Origin: Ramlibacter henchirensis
GTDB lineage: Bacteria > Pseudomonadota > Gammaproteobacteria > Burkholderiales > Burkholderiaceae_C
Assembly: GCF_004682015.1 (NCBI RefSeq)
Contig: NZ_SMLM01000001.1
Location: forward strand, 248,001-312,000
Direction: 5' to 3'
Length of the DNA stretch: 64,000 nucleotides
Under the pieces are notes generated by a model that did not search any database, had not been told where the DNA came from, and worked only from the letters and a program-made list of their open reading frames with translations. The position numbers were made by a program, and so were the translations under genes. This document shows positions 23,199 through 32,547 of the stretch, piece by piece. How positions within the stretch are numbered: the stretch's first letter is position 1; each line of letters starts with the position of its first letter.

Positions 23199-23975
23199 AT
23201 GCTCTTCCTGCTCTCGCCGGCCAAGACGCTCGATTACGAGACCCCGGTCGGCGACCTGCCGCACACGCTGCCGCAGTTCCTGCGCCAGTCGTCCCGCCTC
23301 ATCGACGTGCTGCGCCGCCAGTCGCCGCGGCAGATCGGCGAAATGATGGACATCAGCCCGGCTCTTGCCGAGCTGAACGTGGCCCGCTATCGCGCCTGGT
23401 CGGATCGCTTCGACGAGCGCAACTCGCGCCAGGCCGTGCTGGCCTTCAACGGCGACGTCTACGACGGGCTCGCGGCCCGCACGCTCTCGCGAGCCGACCT
23501 CGACTGGGCCCAGCGCCACCTGCGCATCCTCAGCGGGCTCTACGGCGTTCTGCGCCCGCTGGACCTGATGCAGCCGTACCGCCTGGAAATGGGCACCGCG
23601 CTGCCCGTGGGCGCGGCACGCAACCTGTACCAGTTCTGGGGCGAGGACATCGCCGAGCACCTCAACCGTGAACTGGCGGCCGACGCGACCCCGGTCATCG
23701 TGAACCTGGCCTCGCAGGAGTACTTTCGCTCCGTCGACCTCGACCGGCTCAAGGCCCGCGTCATCGAATGCGTGTTCGAGGACTGGAAGGGCGGCGGCTA
23801 CAAGGTCATCAGCTTCTTCGCCAAGAAGGCCCGCGGCCTCATGGCGCGCTACGCCATCCAGCAGCGCGTGCGCACCCCGCGGCGGCTGGAGGGTTTCGAC
23901 TTCGAGGGTTACCGCTTCGACGCGCAGGCGTCGCAGCCCGACCGGCTGGTGTTCCGGAGGAAAATGCAGCCATGA
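23199..23975 (+). CDS. yaaA: Peroxide stress protein YaaA
   Basis: YaaA (DUF328) limits intracellular free iron and oxidative DNA damage under hydrogen peroxide. The 258-residue protein starts MLFLLSPAKTLDYETP and contains YGVLRPLDLMQPYRLEMG and FFAKKARGLMARY, family hallmarks. The ATG at 23199 replaces a longer spurious frame. The next gene overlaps its stop by 4 bp. Confidence 0.94.
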   Translation: MLFLLSPAKTLDYETPVGDLPHTLPQFLRQSSRLIDVLRRQSPRQIGEMMDISPALAELNVARYRAWSDRFDERNSRQAVLAFNGDVYDGLAARTLSRADLDWAQRHLRILSGLYGVLRPLDLMQPYRLEMGTALPVGAARNLYQFWGEDIAEHLNRELAADATPVIVNLASQEYFRSVDLDRLKARVIECVFEDWKGGGYKVISFFAKKARGLMARYAIQQRVRTPRRLEGFDFEGYRFDAQASQPDRLVFRRKMQP

Positions 23976-24832
23976 CGACCAAGACGCAACAGCAGATCAC
24001 GCCCGAGCTGCGCCGCTGGATCGTGGAGCAGGCGCAGGCGGGCCACAGCGCCGAATCCGTGCTGCAGTCGATGCTCGCGTCCGGCTGGCAGGAGGAAGTC
24101 GCCATCGAGGCGATGGAAACCTCGCTGCGAAGCCACCTGGAGGCCAAGGCGGTGGCCGAAGGCCTGCCGCCGTCGGTGCCGGTGCCCGACCCGAGGCTGG
24201 ACGACTCGCCGCTGTACGTCGATGGCGGCGACCGGCGCGTGCACATCCTGCAGAACATGTACAACCCGCGCGTCGTGGTGTTCGGCAACCTGCTCTCCGA
24301 CCAGGAGTGCGACGAGCTGATCGCGCTGGCCAAGCCGCGCCTGGCCCGCTCGCTCACCGTGGCCACCAAGACCGGCGGCGAGGAGATCAACGACGACCGC
24401 ACCAGCAGCGGCATGTTCTTCCAGCGAGGCGAGAACGACATCGTCCGCCGCATCGAGGCGCGCATCGCCAGGCTGGTGAACTGGCCCGAGGAGAACGGCG
24501 AGGGCCTGCAGGTGCTGCACTACCGCCCCGGCGCCGAATACAAGCCGCACTACGACTACTTCGATCCCAAGGAACCGGGCACGCCCACCATCCTCAAGCG
24601 CGGCGGGCAGCGCGTGGCCACGCTCGTGATGTACCTCGGCGAACCGGAAAAGGGTGGCGGCACCACCTTCCCCGACGTGCACCTGGAAGTCTTCCCCAAG
24701 CGCGGTCACGGCGTGTTCTTCAGCTACGAGCGGCCGCACCCGTCCACCCGCACGCTGCACGGCGGCGCGCCGGTGCTGGCGGGCGAGAAATGGATCGCCA
24801 CCAAGTGGCTGCGGGAACGGCGCTTCGAGTGA
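23972..24832 (+). CDS. 2-oxoglutarate/Fe(II) dioxygenase, prolyl 4-hydroxylase-like
   Basis: This 286-residue protein has a C-terminal double-stranded beta-helix oxygenase domain: the HxD pair in PHYDYFDP, the distal iron His in RTLHGGAP and the 2-oxoglutarate-binding Lys in GEKWIATKW. The N-terminal 80 residues are helical and may recognise a protein target. Bacterial members hydroxylate prolines, for instance in EF-Tu; the target here is unknown. It overlaps yaaA by 4 bp. Confidence 0.88.
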   Translation: MTTKTQQQITPELRRWIVEQAQAGHSAESVLQSMLASGWQEEVAIEAMETSLRSHLEAKAVAEGLPPSVPVPDPRLDDSPLYVDGGDRRVHILQNMYNPRVVVFGNLLSDQECDELIALAKPRLARSLTVATKTGGEEINDDRTSSGMFFQRGENDIVRRIEARIARLVNWPEENGEGLQVLHYRPGAEYKPHYDYFDPKEPGTPTILKRGGQRVATLVMYLGEPEKGGGTTFPDVHLEVFPKRGHGVFFSYERPHPSTRTLHGGAPVLAGEKWIATKWLRERRFE

Positions 24833-24860
24833 GGCTCGCGCAAGTGCAGGGATCGCCCGC

Positions 24861-25748
24861 ATGAGGGTGCAGGCCAACGGCATCCCGATCGAGGTCGAGG
24901 ACACGGGCGAGGCCGGCCGGCCCGCCGTGGTGCTCGTCATGGGCCTGGGCATGCAGCTCGTGGCCTGGCCCGCCGCCTTCGTGGCGGGGCTGCAGGAAGC
25001 GGGTTATCGCGTCGTGCGCTTCGACAACCGTGACTCGGGGCTCTCGCGCCACTTCCACCACCTGGGCGTGCCCAACCTCATGCTGGCTTCGATGCGGCAC
25101 CGCATGGGCTTGAGCGTGCAGGCGCCGTACACGCTCGAGGACATGGCGCACGACACGCTGGGCGTGCTCGACGCGCTCGGCATCGAGGCCGCGCACCTGG
25201 TCGGCGTCAGCATGGGCGGCATGATCGCGCAGCGCGTTGCGCTGGCCGCGCCGCAGCGCGTGCTGTCGCTCACCAGCATCATGAGTTCCAGCGGCGCGCG
25301 CTACCTGCCCGGTCCCAAGCCGCACGTCCTGCGCATCCTCATGAGCCGCGTTCCCGGCCGCGGCGAGGAAGCGATCGTGGAGCACTCGATGAAATTCCTG
25401 CGGGTGATCGCCAGCCCGGCGTTCCCGAGCGACGAGGAGGCCACGCGCGAACGCGTGCGCCTGGCGACCCGCCGCGCCTTCAATCCCACCGGCACGATGC
25501 GCCAGATGACGGCCGTCGCGGCCGACAACCGCCGGGCCGACGAACTGCCGCGCATCAAGGCGCCGACGCTGGTGGTGCACGGCCAGGACGACCCGCTCGT
25601 GCCTTTCGCCTGCGGCCACGACACGGCCCGGCGCATCCGCGGCGCGCGGCTGGTGGGCATCCCCGGCATGGGGCATGACCTGCCGCCCGGCGTGGTCGAT
25701 CGCCTGCTGCATTCCATCGTGCCGCACCTGCGGCAGACTGCCGCCTGA
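24861..25748 (+). CDS. Alpha/beta hydrolase
   Basis: This 295-residue enzyme has the alpha/beta hydrolase fold: oxyanion region VMGLGMQL, nucleophile elbow GVSMGG, acid in [12 protein letters not shown] and His in GMGHDLPPG. The substrate is unknown; esterase or lactonase-like activity is possible. The start ATG lies 28 bases after the oxygenase and the stop overlaps queF by 1 bp, so yaaA through queF may be one transcript. Confidence 0.87.
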   Translation: MRVQANGIPIEVEDTGEAGRPAVVLVMGLGMQLVAWPAAFVAGLQEAGYRVVRFDNRDSGLSRHFHHLGVPNLMLASMRHRMGLSVQAPYTLEDMAHDTLGVLDALGIEAAHLVGVSMGGMIAQRVALAAPQRVLSLTSIMSSSGARYLPGPKPHVLRILMSRVPGRGEEAIVEHSMKFLRVIASPAFPSDEEATRERVRLATRRAFNPTGTMRQMTAVAADNRRADELPRIKAPTLVVHGQDDPLVPFACGHDTARRIRGARLVGIPGMGHDLPPGVVDRLLHSIVPHLRQTAA

Positions 25749-26599
25749 TGCAAGACAACACCCCGGGCGGGTCGCTGCTGGGCAAGCCCGCCGCCTACCG
25801 CGACCAGTACGCGCCCGAGTTGCTCTACCCGATTCCGCGCCTGGACAAGCGCCAGGAACTGGGCATCGACGGCCAGCCTCCGTTCTTCGGCGCCGACCTG
25901 TGGACGGCCTACGAATTGAGCTGGCTCACGCCGCGCGGCAAGCCGGTCGTCGCCATCGCGCACGTCACCGTACCCTGCGAGACGCCCAACATCGTCGAGA
26001 GCAAGTCGTTCAAGCTCTACCTCAACAGCTTCTCCAACACGCGCTTCGGTTCGGCCGGCGAAGTGCTCGCGCGGCTGCGCGGCGATCTCTCGGAGGCGGT
26101 GTGGCGCAACAGCGGCTCGTCCGGCTCGGTGGGCGTGCGCCTGCTCGCGCCCGACGTGTTCGACCAGGAACAGGTGCATGAGCTCGACGGCTTCAACCTG
26201 GACCGCCTCGACATCGAGTGCACCCACTACGAACCCGAGCCCTCGCTGCTGACCGCCGCATTCGACGAGCAGCCGGTCGAGGAAGTGCTGGTCAGCAACC
26301 TCCTCAAGAGCAACTGCCTGGTGACGGGCCAGCCCGACTGGGGCGCGGTGCAGATCCGCTACTCGGGGCCGCAGATCGACCAGGGCGGCTTGCTGCGCTA
26401 CCTGGTGAGCTTTCGCAACCACAACGAATTCCACGAGCAGTGCGTGGAGCGCATCTTCATGGACATCCGCCGGCGCTGCCGGCCGGCCAAGCTGGCCGTC
26501 TATGCGCGCTACACGCGCCGCGGCGGGCTGGACATCAATCCCTTCCGCACCAGCCATCCGCTGGCGCTGCCCGCCAACATCCGCACGGCGCGCCAGTGA
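25748..26599 (+). CDS. queF: NADPH-dependent 7-cyano-7-deazaguanine reductase QueF
   Basis: QueF reduces preQ0 to preQ1 for queuosine in tRNA. The 283-residue, two-domain (YqcD-type) form has the catalytic Cys190 and Asp197 in [13 protein letters not shown] and the [12 protein letters not shown] motif in the N-terminal half. The C-terminus carries [10 protein letters not shown]. No other queuosine genes are seen nearby. Confidence 0.95.
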   Translation: MQDNTPGGSLLGKPAAYRDQYAPELLYPIPRLDKRQELGIDGQPPFFGADLWTAYELSWLTPRGKPVVAIAHVTVPCETPNIVESKSFKLYLNSFSNTRFGSAGEVLARLRGDLSEAVWRNSGSSGSVGVRLLAPDVFDQEQVHELDGFNLDRLDIECTHYEPEPSLLTAAFDEQPVEEVLVSNLLKSNCLVTGQPDWGAVQIRYSGPQIDQGGLLRYLVSFRNHNEFHEQCVERIFMDIRRRCRPAKLAVYARYTRRGGLDINPFRTSHPLALPANIRTARQ

Positions 26600-26602
26600 G
26601 CG

Positions 26603-26866
26603 CTAGCGCTGCTGCAGCCAGTCGCAGCGCAGCCTGCGTTTTCGGTGCAGGCGCGATCGCCAGGTCACATAAAGCTGAGGCGCGGCCATCCCCGCCAGGC
26701 ACAGCGGCAGGGCCCACAGCGCGTCCAGGAGAAAAGCCGGCAGCCAGCCGATCCAGCCCATCAGCCACGCCGTGAGCACGGCGTCCCACAGGTGGTACTC
26801 CAGCGGCTGCGTGCGGCGGTGATCGACTTGCCAGCGCTTGATGCGCTGCATTTCGGCGAGTTGCAT
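26603..26866 (-). CDS. Small hypothetical membrane protein
   Basis: This 87-residue protein is not recognised. It has a charged N-terminus, two hydrophobic segments (about residues 27-45 and 48-65) and a very basic tail rich in Arg, so the ends are likely cytoplasmic. It converges on queF with 3 bases between stops. Coding-like composition supports it, but no function can be offered. Confidence 0.6.
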   Translation of the reverse strand: MQLAEMQRIKRWQVDHRRTQPLEYHLWDAVLTAWLMGWIGWLPAFLLDALWALPLCLAGMAAPQLYVTWRSRLHRKRRLRCDWLQQR

Positions 26867-26937
26867 GGCGGCCTCTCGCGTTGATCGGCCAAGTCAATCT
26901 AGGCCCCACGAGGGCCCCGGTCAAGGAAAGCGCTCCG

Positions 26938-28080
26938 TCAGCCCTGGCGCTGGAACAGCGTCAGGCGCTGTTCGGCCGTGGTCTGCGCACCGTGCTTCGC
27001 GCTCAGCTGCACTTCGAAGCGCGTGCCGGGCGCATAGCGCTGCGGCCCGAAGTTCAGGCTGAAGTTGCCGTTCGCGTCGGCCTGCACGGTCTGCTCGGTG
27101 ACCTGCTGCGCGACGGCCGCGCGCCCCGGGGCTGTTGGCGGCACGGCATTGACCTTGACCCGCACGTTCGCCCCCGGCGCCGTGCGGCCCTGCAGGACGA
27201 ACTGGTTCGAATCGATGGCGCTGTTGGGTCCCGGGTTGGTGACCTGCAGCGTCAACGGACCGCTAGCGGGCATTCCCATCGGGGCGGCCGCGGGCCCCAC
27301 TCCCCGAGCGGGCGCCTGGGCGGACATCGCCGATGGCTGCCCCATGGAAGCCCTCACCGACTTGTCCCCAGCGCGCAGCGTGGCGACGATGGGGCCGGGC
27401 CGCACGGTGTCGGTCCTGCGAACGGTGTAGTTCGCGACGTAGCGTCCCGGCTGCTCCTCCTGCATGACCAGCGGCTTGGGCAATCCCGGCACTTCGACCG
27501 AAACGTTCGCGCGCGGCGTTCCGTCGAGCGCGAACTTCAGTTCGGCGCCCGGCTCGATCCGATCCAGAGGCGCGAGCACGAACCGCTCGATCTTCGGCCC
27601 CGCGGCCCCCGCGGGAGCCCCACCCGGACCCGCAGCCTGCGCCGAGGCCTGCGGCGTGTTCGCATGCAGCAGCGCGAACGAGGACGGAAAGCTGAAGTTG
27701 GAGCTCGCGGTGTGGCCATTGCGCGTGAGGTTCGCGCGGATCAGCGCCTTGGGCTGAAGGCCGCGGTCGCTCTTGCGCACCACGTGGCTGCCGGTATAGA
27801 GGCCGGGCTCGCGTTCCGTGAGCGGCAGCGAGACCGTGCTGCCGGTCACCTGCACGCGCGCCGTCGACTTGGGCGTCCCGCGCACGGTGAATTCCAGCGT
27901 CGAACCGGGCGAAAGGCCGGCATCGGCATTGACTTCCAGGCCTTCGATCACCGGTGCTGCGGCCTGGCGTGTCTGCGCCTGGGCGGGCGGGACAAACGCA
28001 GCGCCGATCGGCACGAGCGTGGCGGAGAAGGCGAGGAGCAGGGTGGCCGGCAGGCGGCTGGGGGGCGTTGCGTACTTCAT
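26938..28080 (-). CDS. Secreted protein with repeated Ig-like modules, unknown function
   Basis: This 380-residue protein has a signal peptide ending near PPAQAQ. Two clearly duplicated modules follow (about residues 43-130 and 155-245), sharing the pattern PG..L.F...GTP followed by PG.Y....VR..D, and a third beta-rich module (about 275-380) resembles bacterial Ig-like domains. An Ala/Pro/Gly linker separates modules. It could be a periplasmic or surface beta-sandwich protein. It stands alone between small gaps. Confidence 0.7.
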   Translation of the reverse strand: MKYATPPSRLPATLLLAFSATLVPIGAAFVPPAQAQTRQAAAPVIEGLEVNADAGLSPGSTLEFTVRGTPKSTARVQVTGSTVSLPLTEREPGLYTGSHVVRKSDRGLQPKALIRANLTRNGHTASSNFSFPSSFALLHANTPQASAQAAGPGGAPAGAAGPKIERFVLAPLDRIEPGAELKFALDGTPRANVSVEVPGLPKPLVMQEEQPGRYVANYTVRRTDTVRPGPIVATLRAGDKSVRASMGQPSAMSAQAPARGVGPAAAPMGMPASGPLTLQVTNPGPNSAIDSNQFVLQGRTAPGANVRVKVNAVPPTAPGRAAVAQQVTEQTVQADANGNFSLNFGPQRYAPGTRFEVQLSAKHGAQTTAEQRLTLFQRQG

Positions 28081-28196
28081 GGCATCGCGCTCTTGAGCAT
28101 GGGAGCTTCAAGCTAGGGCGCGGCCGGAGGCCGGCCTGTAGGCCCTGCTCGGCGATTGCGGTAGGAGAGCTTTGAGGCGCGACTGCGCCCAGGTCT

Positions 28197-29420
28197 TCAG
28201 GGCTGCCCGAAGAGGTCCGGGATCGGCTCTGCCGCGAGCGCCACGGTGGGCGCCGGCGCCGGAGCCGCATTGGCTTCATCTTCACGGGCGAGCTTGCCCA
28301 CGCGCACGCCCAGCAGTCGCAGCGGCTGCTTCAGCGGCACGCGCTTGAGGCACTGGCCGGCCACCTTGCGGATCGTCCTCGGATCGGCCGTGAACTGCTC
28401 GATGGTCTGGTCGCGCGTGGCGATGCGGAAGTCGTCGTAGCGCAGCTTGATGCCGATGGTCTTGCCCACGTAGCCCTTGCGCTGCAGGTCGTCCGCGACA
28501 CGCTCGCAGAGGTCGGTGAAGATGGCGCCCAGCTCGGCTCGGTCGCGCACCGCATGCAGGTCGCGCTCGAACGTCGTCTCGCGGCTCATGGACACGGGCT
28601 CGCTCTCGGTGACCACGGGCCGATCGTCGCGACCCCACGCGGCGTCGTGCATCCAGGCGCCGGTGGCGCGGCCGAAATTGCCAATGAGCCAGTCCACGTC
28701 CTGGGCGGCGATGTCGCCGATGGTGCGCAGGTGCAGGCGGTGCAGCTTGGCTTCCGCCTTGGGACCGATGCCGTTGATCTTGCGCACGGGCAGCGGCCAG
28801 ATGCGCGTCTGGACGTCGTCCTCGAAGATCACCGAGATGCCGTTGGGCTTGTTGAATTCGCTCGCCATCTTGGCGATCAGCTTGTTGGGCGCCACGCCGA
28901 TCGAGCAGGTCAGGCCGGTGGCCTCGAAGATCGACTTCTGGATCAGGCGCGCCAGCACGCGGCCTCCTTCACGCTGGCCGCCCGGCACCTCGGTGAAGTC
29001 GATGTAGACCTCGTCGACGCCCCGGTCCTCCACCAGCGGCGCGATCTCGCGGATGACGGACTTGAAGGTGCGCGAGTAGCGGCGCACCTCGTCGAAGTCC
29101 ACCGGCAGCACGATGGCCTGCGGGCACAGGCGCGCCGCCTTCATCATCCCCATCGCCGAACCCACGCCGAACTGGCGCGCGGGATAGGTCGCCGTGGTGA
29201 TCACCCCGCGGCCGACGTAGTCCTTCAGCAGCGGAAAGGCCTCCGGCGGGATCTCCGACAGCGGCCGGTCGGCGAAGCGGTCGCGCAGCATCTCGTCGAC
29301 CTTGCGGCGGCCGCCACCGATCACGACCGGCAGTCCCTTGAGCTGCGGATACCGAAGCAGCTCCACGGACGCGAAGAAGGCGTCCATGTCCAGGTGGGCG
29401 ATGCGGCGCAGCAGGGGCAC
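28197..29420 (-). CDS. dinB: DNA polymerase IV DinB (Y family)
   Basis: DinB performs error-prone bypass of DNA damage. The 407 residues begin with the catalytic HLDMDAFFASVE, contain VDEVYIDFTE and the helix-hairpin-helix INGIGPKAEAKL, and end in PDLFGQP, which resembles a beta-clamp binding tail. A GTG start at 29420 fits the family. No LexA box was identified upstream. Confidence 0.93.
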   Translation of the reverse strand: MPLLRRIAHLDMDAFFASVELLRYPQLKGLPVVIGGGRRKVDEMLRDRFADRPLSEIPPEAFPLLKDYVGRGVITTATYPARQFGVGSAMGMMKAARLCPQAIVLPVDFDEVRRYSRTFKSVIREIAPLVEDRGVDEVYIDFTEVPGGQREGGRVLARLIQKSIFEATGLTCSIGVAPNKLIAKMASEFNKPNGISVIFEDDVQTRIWPLPVRKINGIGPKAEAKLHRLHLRTIGDIAAQDVDWLIGNFGRATGAWMHDAAWGRDDRPVVTESEPVSMSRETTFERDLHAVRDRAELGAIFTDLCERVADDLQRKGYVGKTIGIKLRYDDFRIATRDQTIEQFTADPRTIRKVAGQCLKRVPLKQPLRLLGVRVGKLAREDEANAAPAPAPTVALAAEPIPDLFGQP

Positions 29421-29471
29421 GCCCCGATTTTCCTTCAGGCGCGGCGCCGCCTTCCGGCGGCGGTGCGACGT

Positions 29472-30293
29472 TCAGGTGTCGAATTCGAGTTCGAGTGGCG
29501 CCAGCGGTACACCGCCCGGCTCGGCCCGCCAGCGCTGGCCCGCCTGCACGGGATACGCCGCCGTCACGGTGCCCGTCGTGACCACCTCGCCGGGCTGCAA
29601 CGCGACGTCCGGGCCTTGCTGCGCCAGCAACGCGACCAGGTGCGACAGCGCGGCGAGCGGGCTGCCCAGAACGTTGCTGCCGCGCCCCACTTCCAGCTGC
29701 ACGCCGTCCCGGCGCAGCACCACCGTCAGGCCGGCCAGCGACGCCGCAGGATCGTCGCCGAGTGCAGACAAGGGCTGCGGCTCGCCGAGCACCAGCCGCC
29801 CGTGCAGGCCACCGTCGGCGATGGTGTCGGCCGCCTGGAACTTCCAGCCGGGGAAGTGCGACTGCACGACCTCGAACGCCGGCGCGACCCACTCGATGCA
29901 CGCGAGCAGCTGCTGCACATCCGCGCCGGCGGGCGGCGACGAGTGCAGGCGAAACGCGATCTCCGGCTCGATCTTCGGCTCCGCCAGTCCCGCAGGGCTG
30001 ACGCGGGCCGGCGCGCCGCCACTCGACAGCAGCGTGTGTTCGTAGACCCAGCCCCAGATCGGCTGGTGCACGTCGTACTCGGGCCAGATGTTGGCGTTGG
30101 TGAAGCCGATCTTGCGGCCGCGCGGTACCGCCCCTGCCGCCAATCGCGCCTGGTGCAGACGCGCGGCCACCGCGTAACCGTCCTCGATGCCGAAACCCGC
30201 TTGCCGCGACGTGATCGGCGCGAGCTGGCGCGCCTGGTCGTGGGCCGCGCGGATCTCGTCCGCGAGGGCATCGAGCCGGTGCGAGTCGTCCAT
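29472..30293 (-). CDS. 2-keto-4-pentenoate hydratase-like (FAH superfamily)
   Basis: This 273-residue enzyme resembles 2-oxopent-4-enoate hydratase / 4-oxalocrotonate decarboxylase of meta-cleavage pathways, which act on dienoates formed after aromatic ring opening. Family signs are GRKIGFTN near residue 60, the metal-binding glutamates in EPKIEPEIAF, and GEVVTTGT near the end. It lies 2 bases after the hydroxy-acid dehydrogenase gene, so the two are one unit. The start ATG has priority over the longer frame that overlaps the neighbour. Confidence 0.82.
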   Translation of the reverse strand: MDDSHRLDALADEIRAAHDQARQLAPITSRQAGFGIEDGYAVAARLHQARLAAGAVPRGRKIGFTNANIWPEYDVHQPIWGWVYEHTLLSSGGAPARVSPAGLAEPKIEPEIAFRLHSSPPAGADVQQLLACIEWVAPAFEVVQSHFPGWKFQAADTIADGGLHGRLVLGEPQPLSALGDDPAASLAGLTVVLRRDGVQLEVGRGSNVLGSPLAALSHLVALLAQQGPDVALQPGEVVTTGTVTAAYPVQAGQRWRAEPGGVPLAPLELEFDT

Positions 30294-30295
30294 GC

Positions 30296-31471
30296 TCAGT
30301 GCCCGGCCGGCGTGCCGGTGGGATAGCTCCCGGGCAGCAGGATGCTCTTGTCGACCGTGTTGATGTCCGTGCGGCCGCAGAACGCCATCGAGAGGTCCAG
30401 CTCCTTGTGGATGATCTCCAGCGCACGGGTGACGCCCGCTTCGCCCATCGCGCCCAGCCCGTACAGCATGGCCCGGCCGATGTAGGTGCCTTTGGCGCCG
30501 AGCGCCACCGCCTTGAGCACGTGCTGGCCGGAGCGGATGCCGCCGTCCATGTGCACCTCGATGCGATTGCCCACTGCCTGTGCGATCTCGGGCAGCGCGG
30601 AGATGGAGGAAGGCGCGCCATCGAGCTGGCGGCCGCCGTGATTGGACACGATCAGCGCATCCGCGCCCGAGTCGACCCCCAGCCGCGCGTCCTCGATGTC
30701 CTGGATGCCCTTGAGGATCAGCTTGCCGCCCCAGCGCTTCCTGATCCATTCGACGTCGGCCCAGGACAGGCGCGGGTCGAACTGCTTGGCCGTCCATTCC
30801 GACAGCGAGCCCATGTTCTCCACGCCCTTGACGTGGCCGACGATGTTGCCGAACTGCCGCCGCTGCGTGCCCAGCATGCCCATGCACCAGCGCGGCTTGG
30901 TCGCCATGTTGATCAGGTTGGGCAGGGTGAGTTTCGGCGGCGCCGACAGGCCGTTCTTCAGGTCCTTGTGGCGCTGTCCGATGATCTGCAGGTCCAGCGT
31001 GAGGACCAGCGCGGAGCAGTTGGCGGCCTTGGCGCGGTCGATCAGCCGCTCGATGAAGTCGCGGTCGCGCATCACGTACAGCTGGAACCAGAACGGATGG
31101 TTGTCGGTGCCGCGGGCGACGTCCTCGATGGAGCAGATGCTCATGGTCGACAGCGTGAACGGGATGCCGAACTTCTTGGCCGCGCGCGCCGCCAGGATCT
31201 CGCCATCGGCATGCTGCATGCCGGTGAGGCCTGTTGGAGCGATCGCGACCGGCATGGCAACCGGCTGGCCGATCATGGTGGTGCGCGTGCTTCGGCCTTC
31301 AATGTTCACCGCCACGCGCTGGCGCAACAGGATGCGGTTGAAGTCGTCCTCGTTGGCGCGGTAGGTGCTCTCGGTCCAGGAGCCGGAGTCCGCGTAGTCG
31401 TAGAACATGCGGGGCACGCGCCGGCGCGCCAGCACGCGCAGGTCTTCGATGTTGGTGATCACGGGGGGCAT
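30296..31471 (-). CDS. FMN-dependent alpha-hydroxy-acid dehydrogenase (LldD-like)
   Basis: This 391-residue TIM-barrel flavoprotein oxidises a 2-hydroxy acid such as lactate or mandelate to the 2-oxo acid. It has the active-site pattern SNHGGRQLDG and the FMN phosphate site DGGIRSGQHVLKA. The ATG at 31471 follows AGGAGCG and is preferred over a start ten codons upstream. It is paired with a 2-keto-4-pentenoate hydratase-like gene, which suggests aromatic or hydroxy-acid catabolism. The substrate is not determined. Confidence 0.85.
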   Translation of the reverse strand: MPPVITNIEDLRVLARRRVPRMFYDYADSGSWTESTYRANEDDFNRILLRQRVAVNIEGRSTRTTMIGQPVAMPVAIAPTGLTGMQHADGEILAARAAKKFGIPFTLSTMSICSIEDVARGTDNHPFWFQLYVMRDRDFIERLIDRAKAANCSALVLTLDLQIIGQRHKDLKNGLSAPPKLTLPNLINMATKPRWCMGMLGTQRRQFGNIVGHVKGVENMGSLSEWTAKQFDPRLSWADVEWIRKRWGGKLILKGIQDIEDARLGVDSGADALIVSNHGGRQLDGAPSSISALPEIAQAVGNRIEVHMDGGIRSGQHVLKAVALGAKGTYIGRAMLYGLGAMGEAGVTRALEIIHKELDLSMAFCGRTDINTVDKSILLPGSYPTGTPAGH

Positions 31472-31644
31472 GTTCTTCGCTCCTGCCTGTCTCTTCCGCA
31501 AATCAGCCGATCCTAGTCTCTTGCCGGTTTGTGCTGCTTAAGTGATACGCCGGGAAGCAGGCAGATGGGAGGAGAAGCGGACGGGGTTGCCGAGGCGCGA
31601 ACGGATGAGCTGACCCTCTGCGGGCGCAACACTTTTCAACGGGG

Positions 31645-32547
31645 CTACGCCCGCAGGCGCAGCTGGTTGGGCAACGGCAAGGAACGCCGCAGCACGTCCT
31701 CGGCCAGCCACAAGGCCGACTTGCGTGCGCGGCCGGCGACGAACGGCAGGGGCATCTGCACGTAGTCGTCGTTGAAGACCTCGAAGCTGTAATCGCCGCG
31801 GTAGCCGAGCGCATCGAGCTGCAGGACCATCTCGACGATCTGTGCGTTGTGCACGCCTTCGCCGGGGAAGACCCGGTACGTCCGCGCCGTCGCCATGCGC
31901 TCTTCGAACGTGCGCGTTTCCTGCCACATGAAGTCGGACAGCTGCACCAGGAAGATCTTCGCCGGATCCAGCTCCTTCAGGGCCTGCAGGTCCGTCTTGG
32001 CGGCCAGGATATGGAAGGAGTCCAGCCCGACGCCGAGGTTCGGGCAGTCCGCGCGGCACACGACGTCCCAGGCGGTGGTGAACTCGTTGACCGTGCGGCC
32101 CCAGGACAGCCCTTCGTAAGCGATTCGGATGCCGTGCGGCAGCGCCAGCATCGCCAGCTTGCGCAGGTCGCGCGCGATCTCGTCCAGGTCCTGGCTGGCA
32201 TGCGCCGAGGTCGAGGAGCAGGCCAGCAGCACCTTGCAGCCCAGGGCCGCGCACATCTCGAGCATCGCCTTGGCGATGTCGACCTTGTACTGGTGCAGGT
32301 GCCCCGAGAGCCCCTCGAAGTCGCGCAGCACCTGGAAGCCGGTGCCGCGCAGGCCACTGGACCGCACCGCGTTCACTGCTGCTTTCCAGCCGCCGGGATG
32401 TCCCACCAGGTCGTTGGCCTTGAGCATGACCTGGCTGAAGCCGGCCTCCGCCATCGCCTCCAGCTTGGCTTCGAGCGGCCCGGCCAGGCTGATCGTGTCC
32501 ATGCCGAACGCGCGCAGGACCTCGTGGATGCTGCGCAGGTGGTTCAT
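31645..32547 (-). CDS. Sugar-phosphate isomerase/epimerase-type 3-dehydroshikimate dehydratase (QuiC/AsbF N-terminal domain)
   Basis: This 300-residue TIM barrel of the AP-endonuclease-2 family carries the metal ligands expected for 3-dehydroshikimate dehydratase: Glu in IAYEGLSWG, Asp/His in GVGLDSFH and Glu in SFEVFND. It would convert 3-dehydroshikimate to protocatechuate. In QuiC-type enzymes this domain is fused to an HPPD-like domain; here the latter is the separate upstream gene, overlapping by 4 bp. The operon also has aroQ, aroE-like and a TRAP importer, which supports the role. Confidence 0.8.
   Translation of the reverse strand: MNHLRSIHEVLRAFGMDTISLAGPLEAKLEAMAEAGFSQVMLKANDLVGHPGGWKAAVNAVRSSGLRGTGFQVLRDFEGLSGHLHQYKVDIAKAMLEMCAALGCKVLLACSSTSAHASQDLDEIARDLRKLAMLALPHGIRIAYEGLSWGRTVNEFTTAWDVVCRADCPNLGVGLDSFHILAAKTDLQALKELDPAKIFLVQLSDFMWQETRTFEERMATARTYRVFPGEGVHNAQIVEMVLQLDALGYRGDYSFEVFNDDYVQMPLPFVAGRARKSALWLAEDVLRRSLPLPNQLRLRA

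Noticed and set aside
26599..26610. Perfect 12-bp palindrome AGCGCTAGCGCT at the queF end.
   Set aside because: It has no loop or T tract and no second copy was noticed; it is probably chance at convergent stops.
31618..31656. Nine-bp inverted repeat around the dehydratase stop codon.
   Set aside because: The loop is over 20 bases and no T tract follows on the minus strand, so it is not a convincing terminator.
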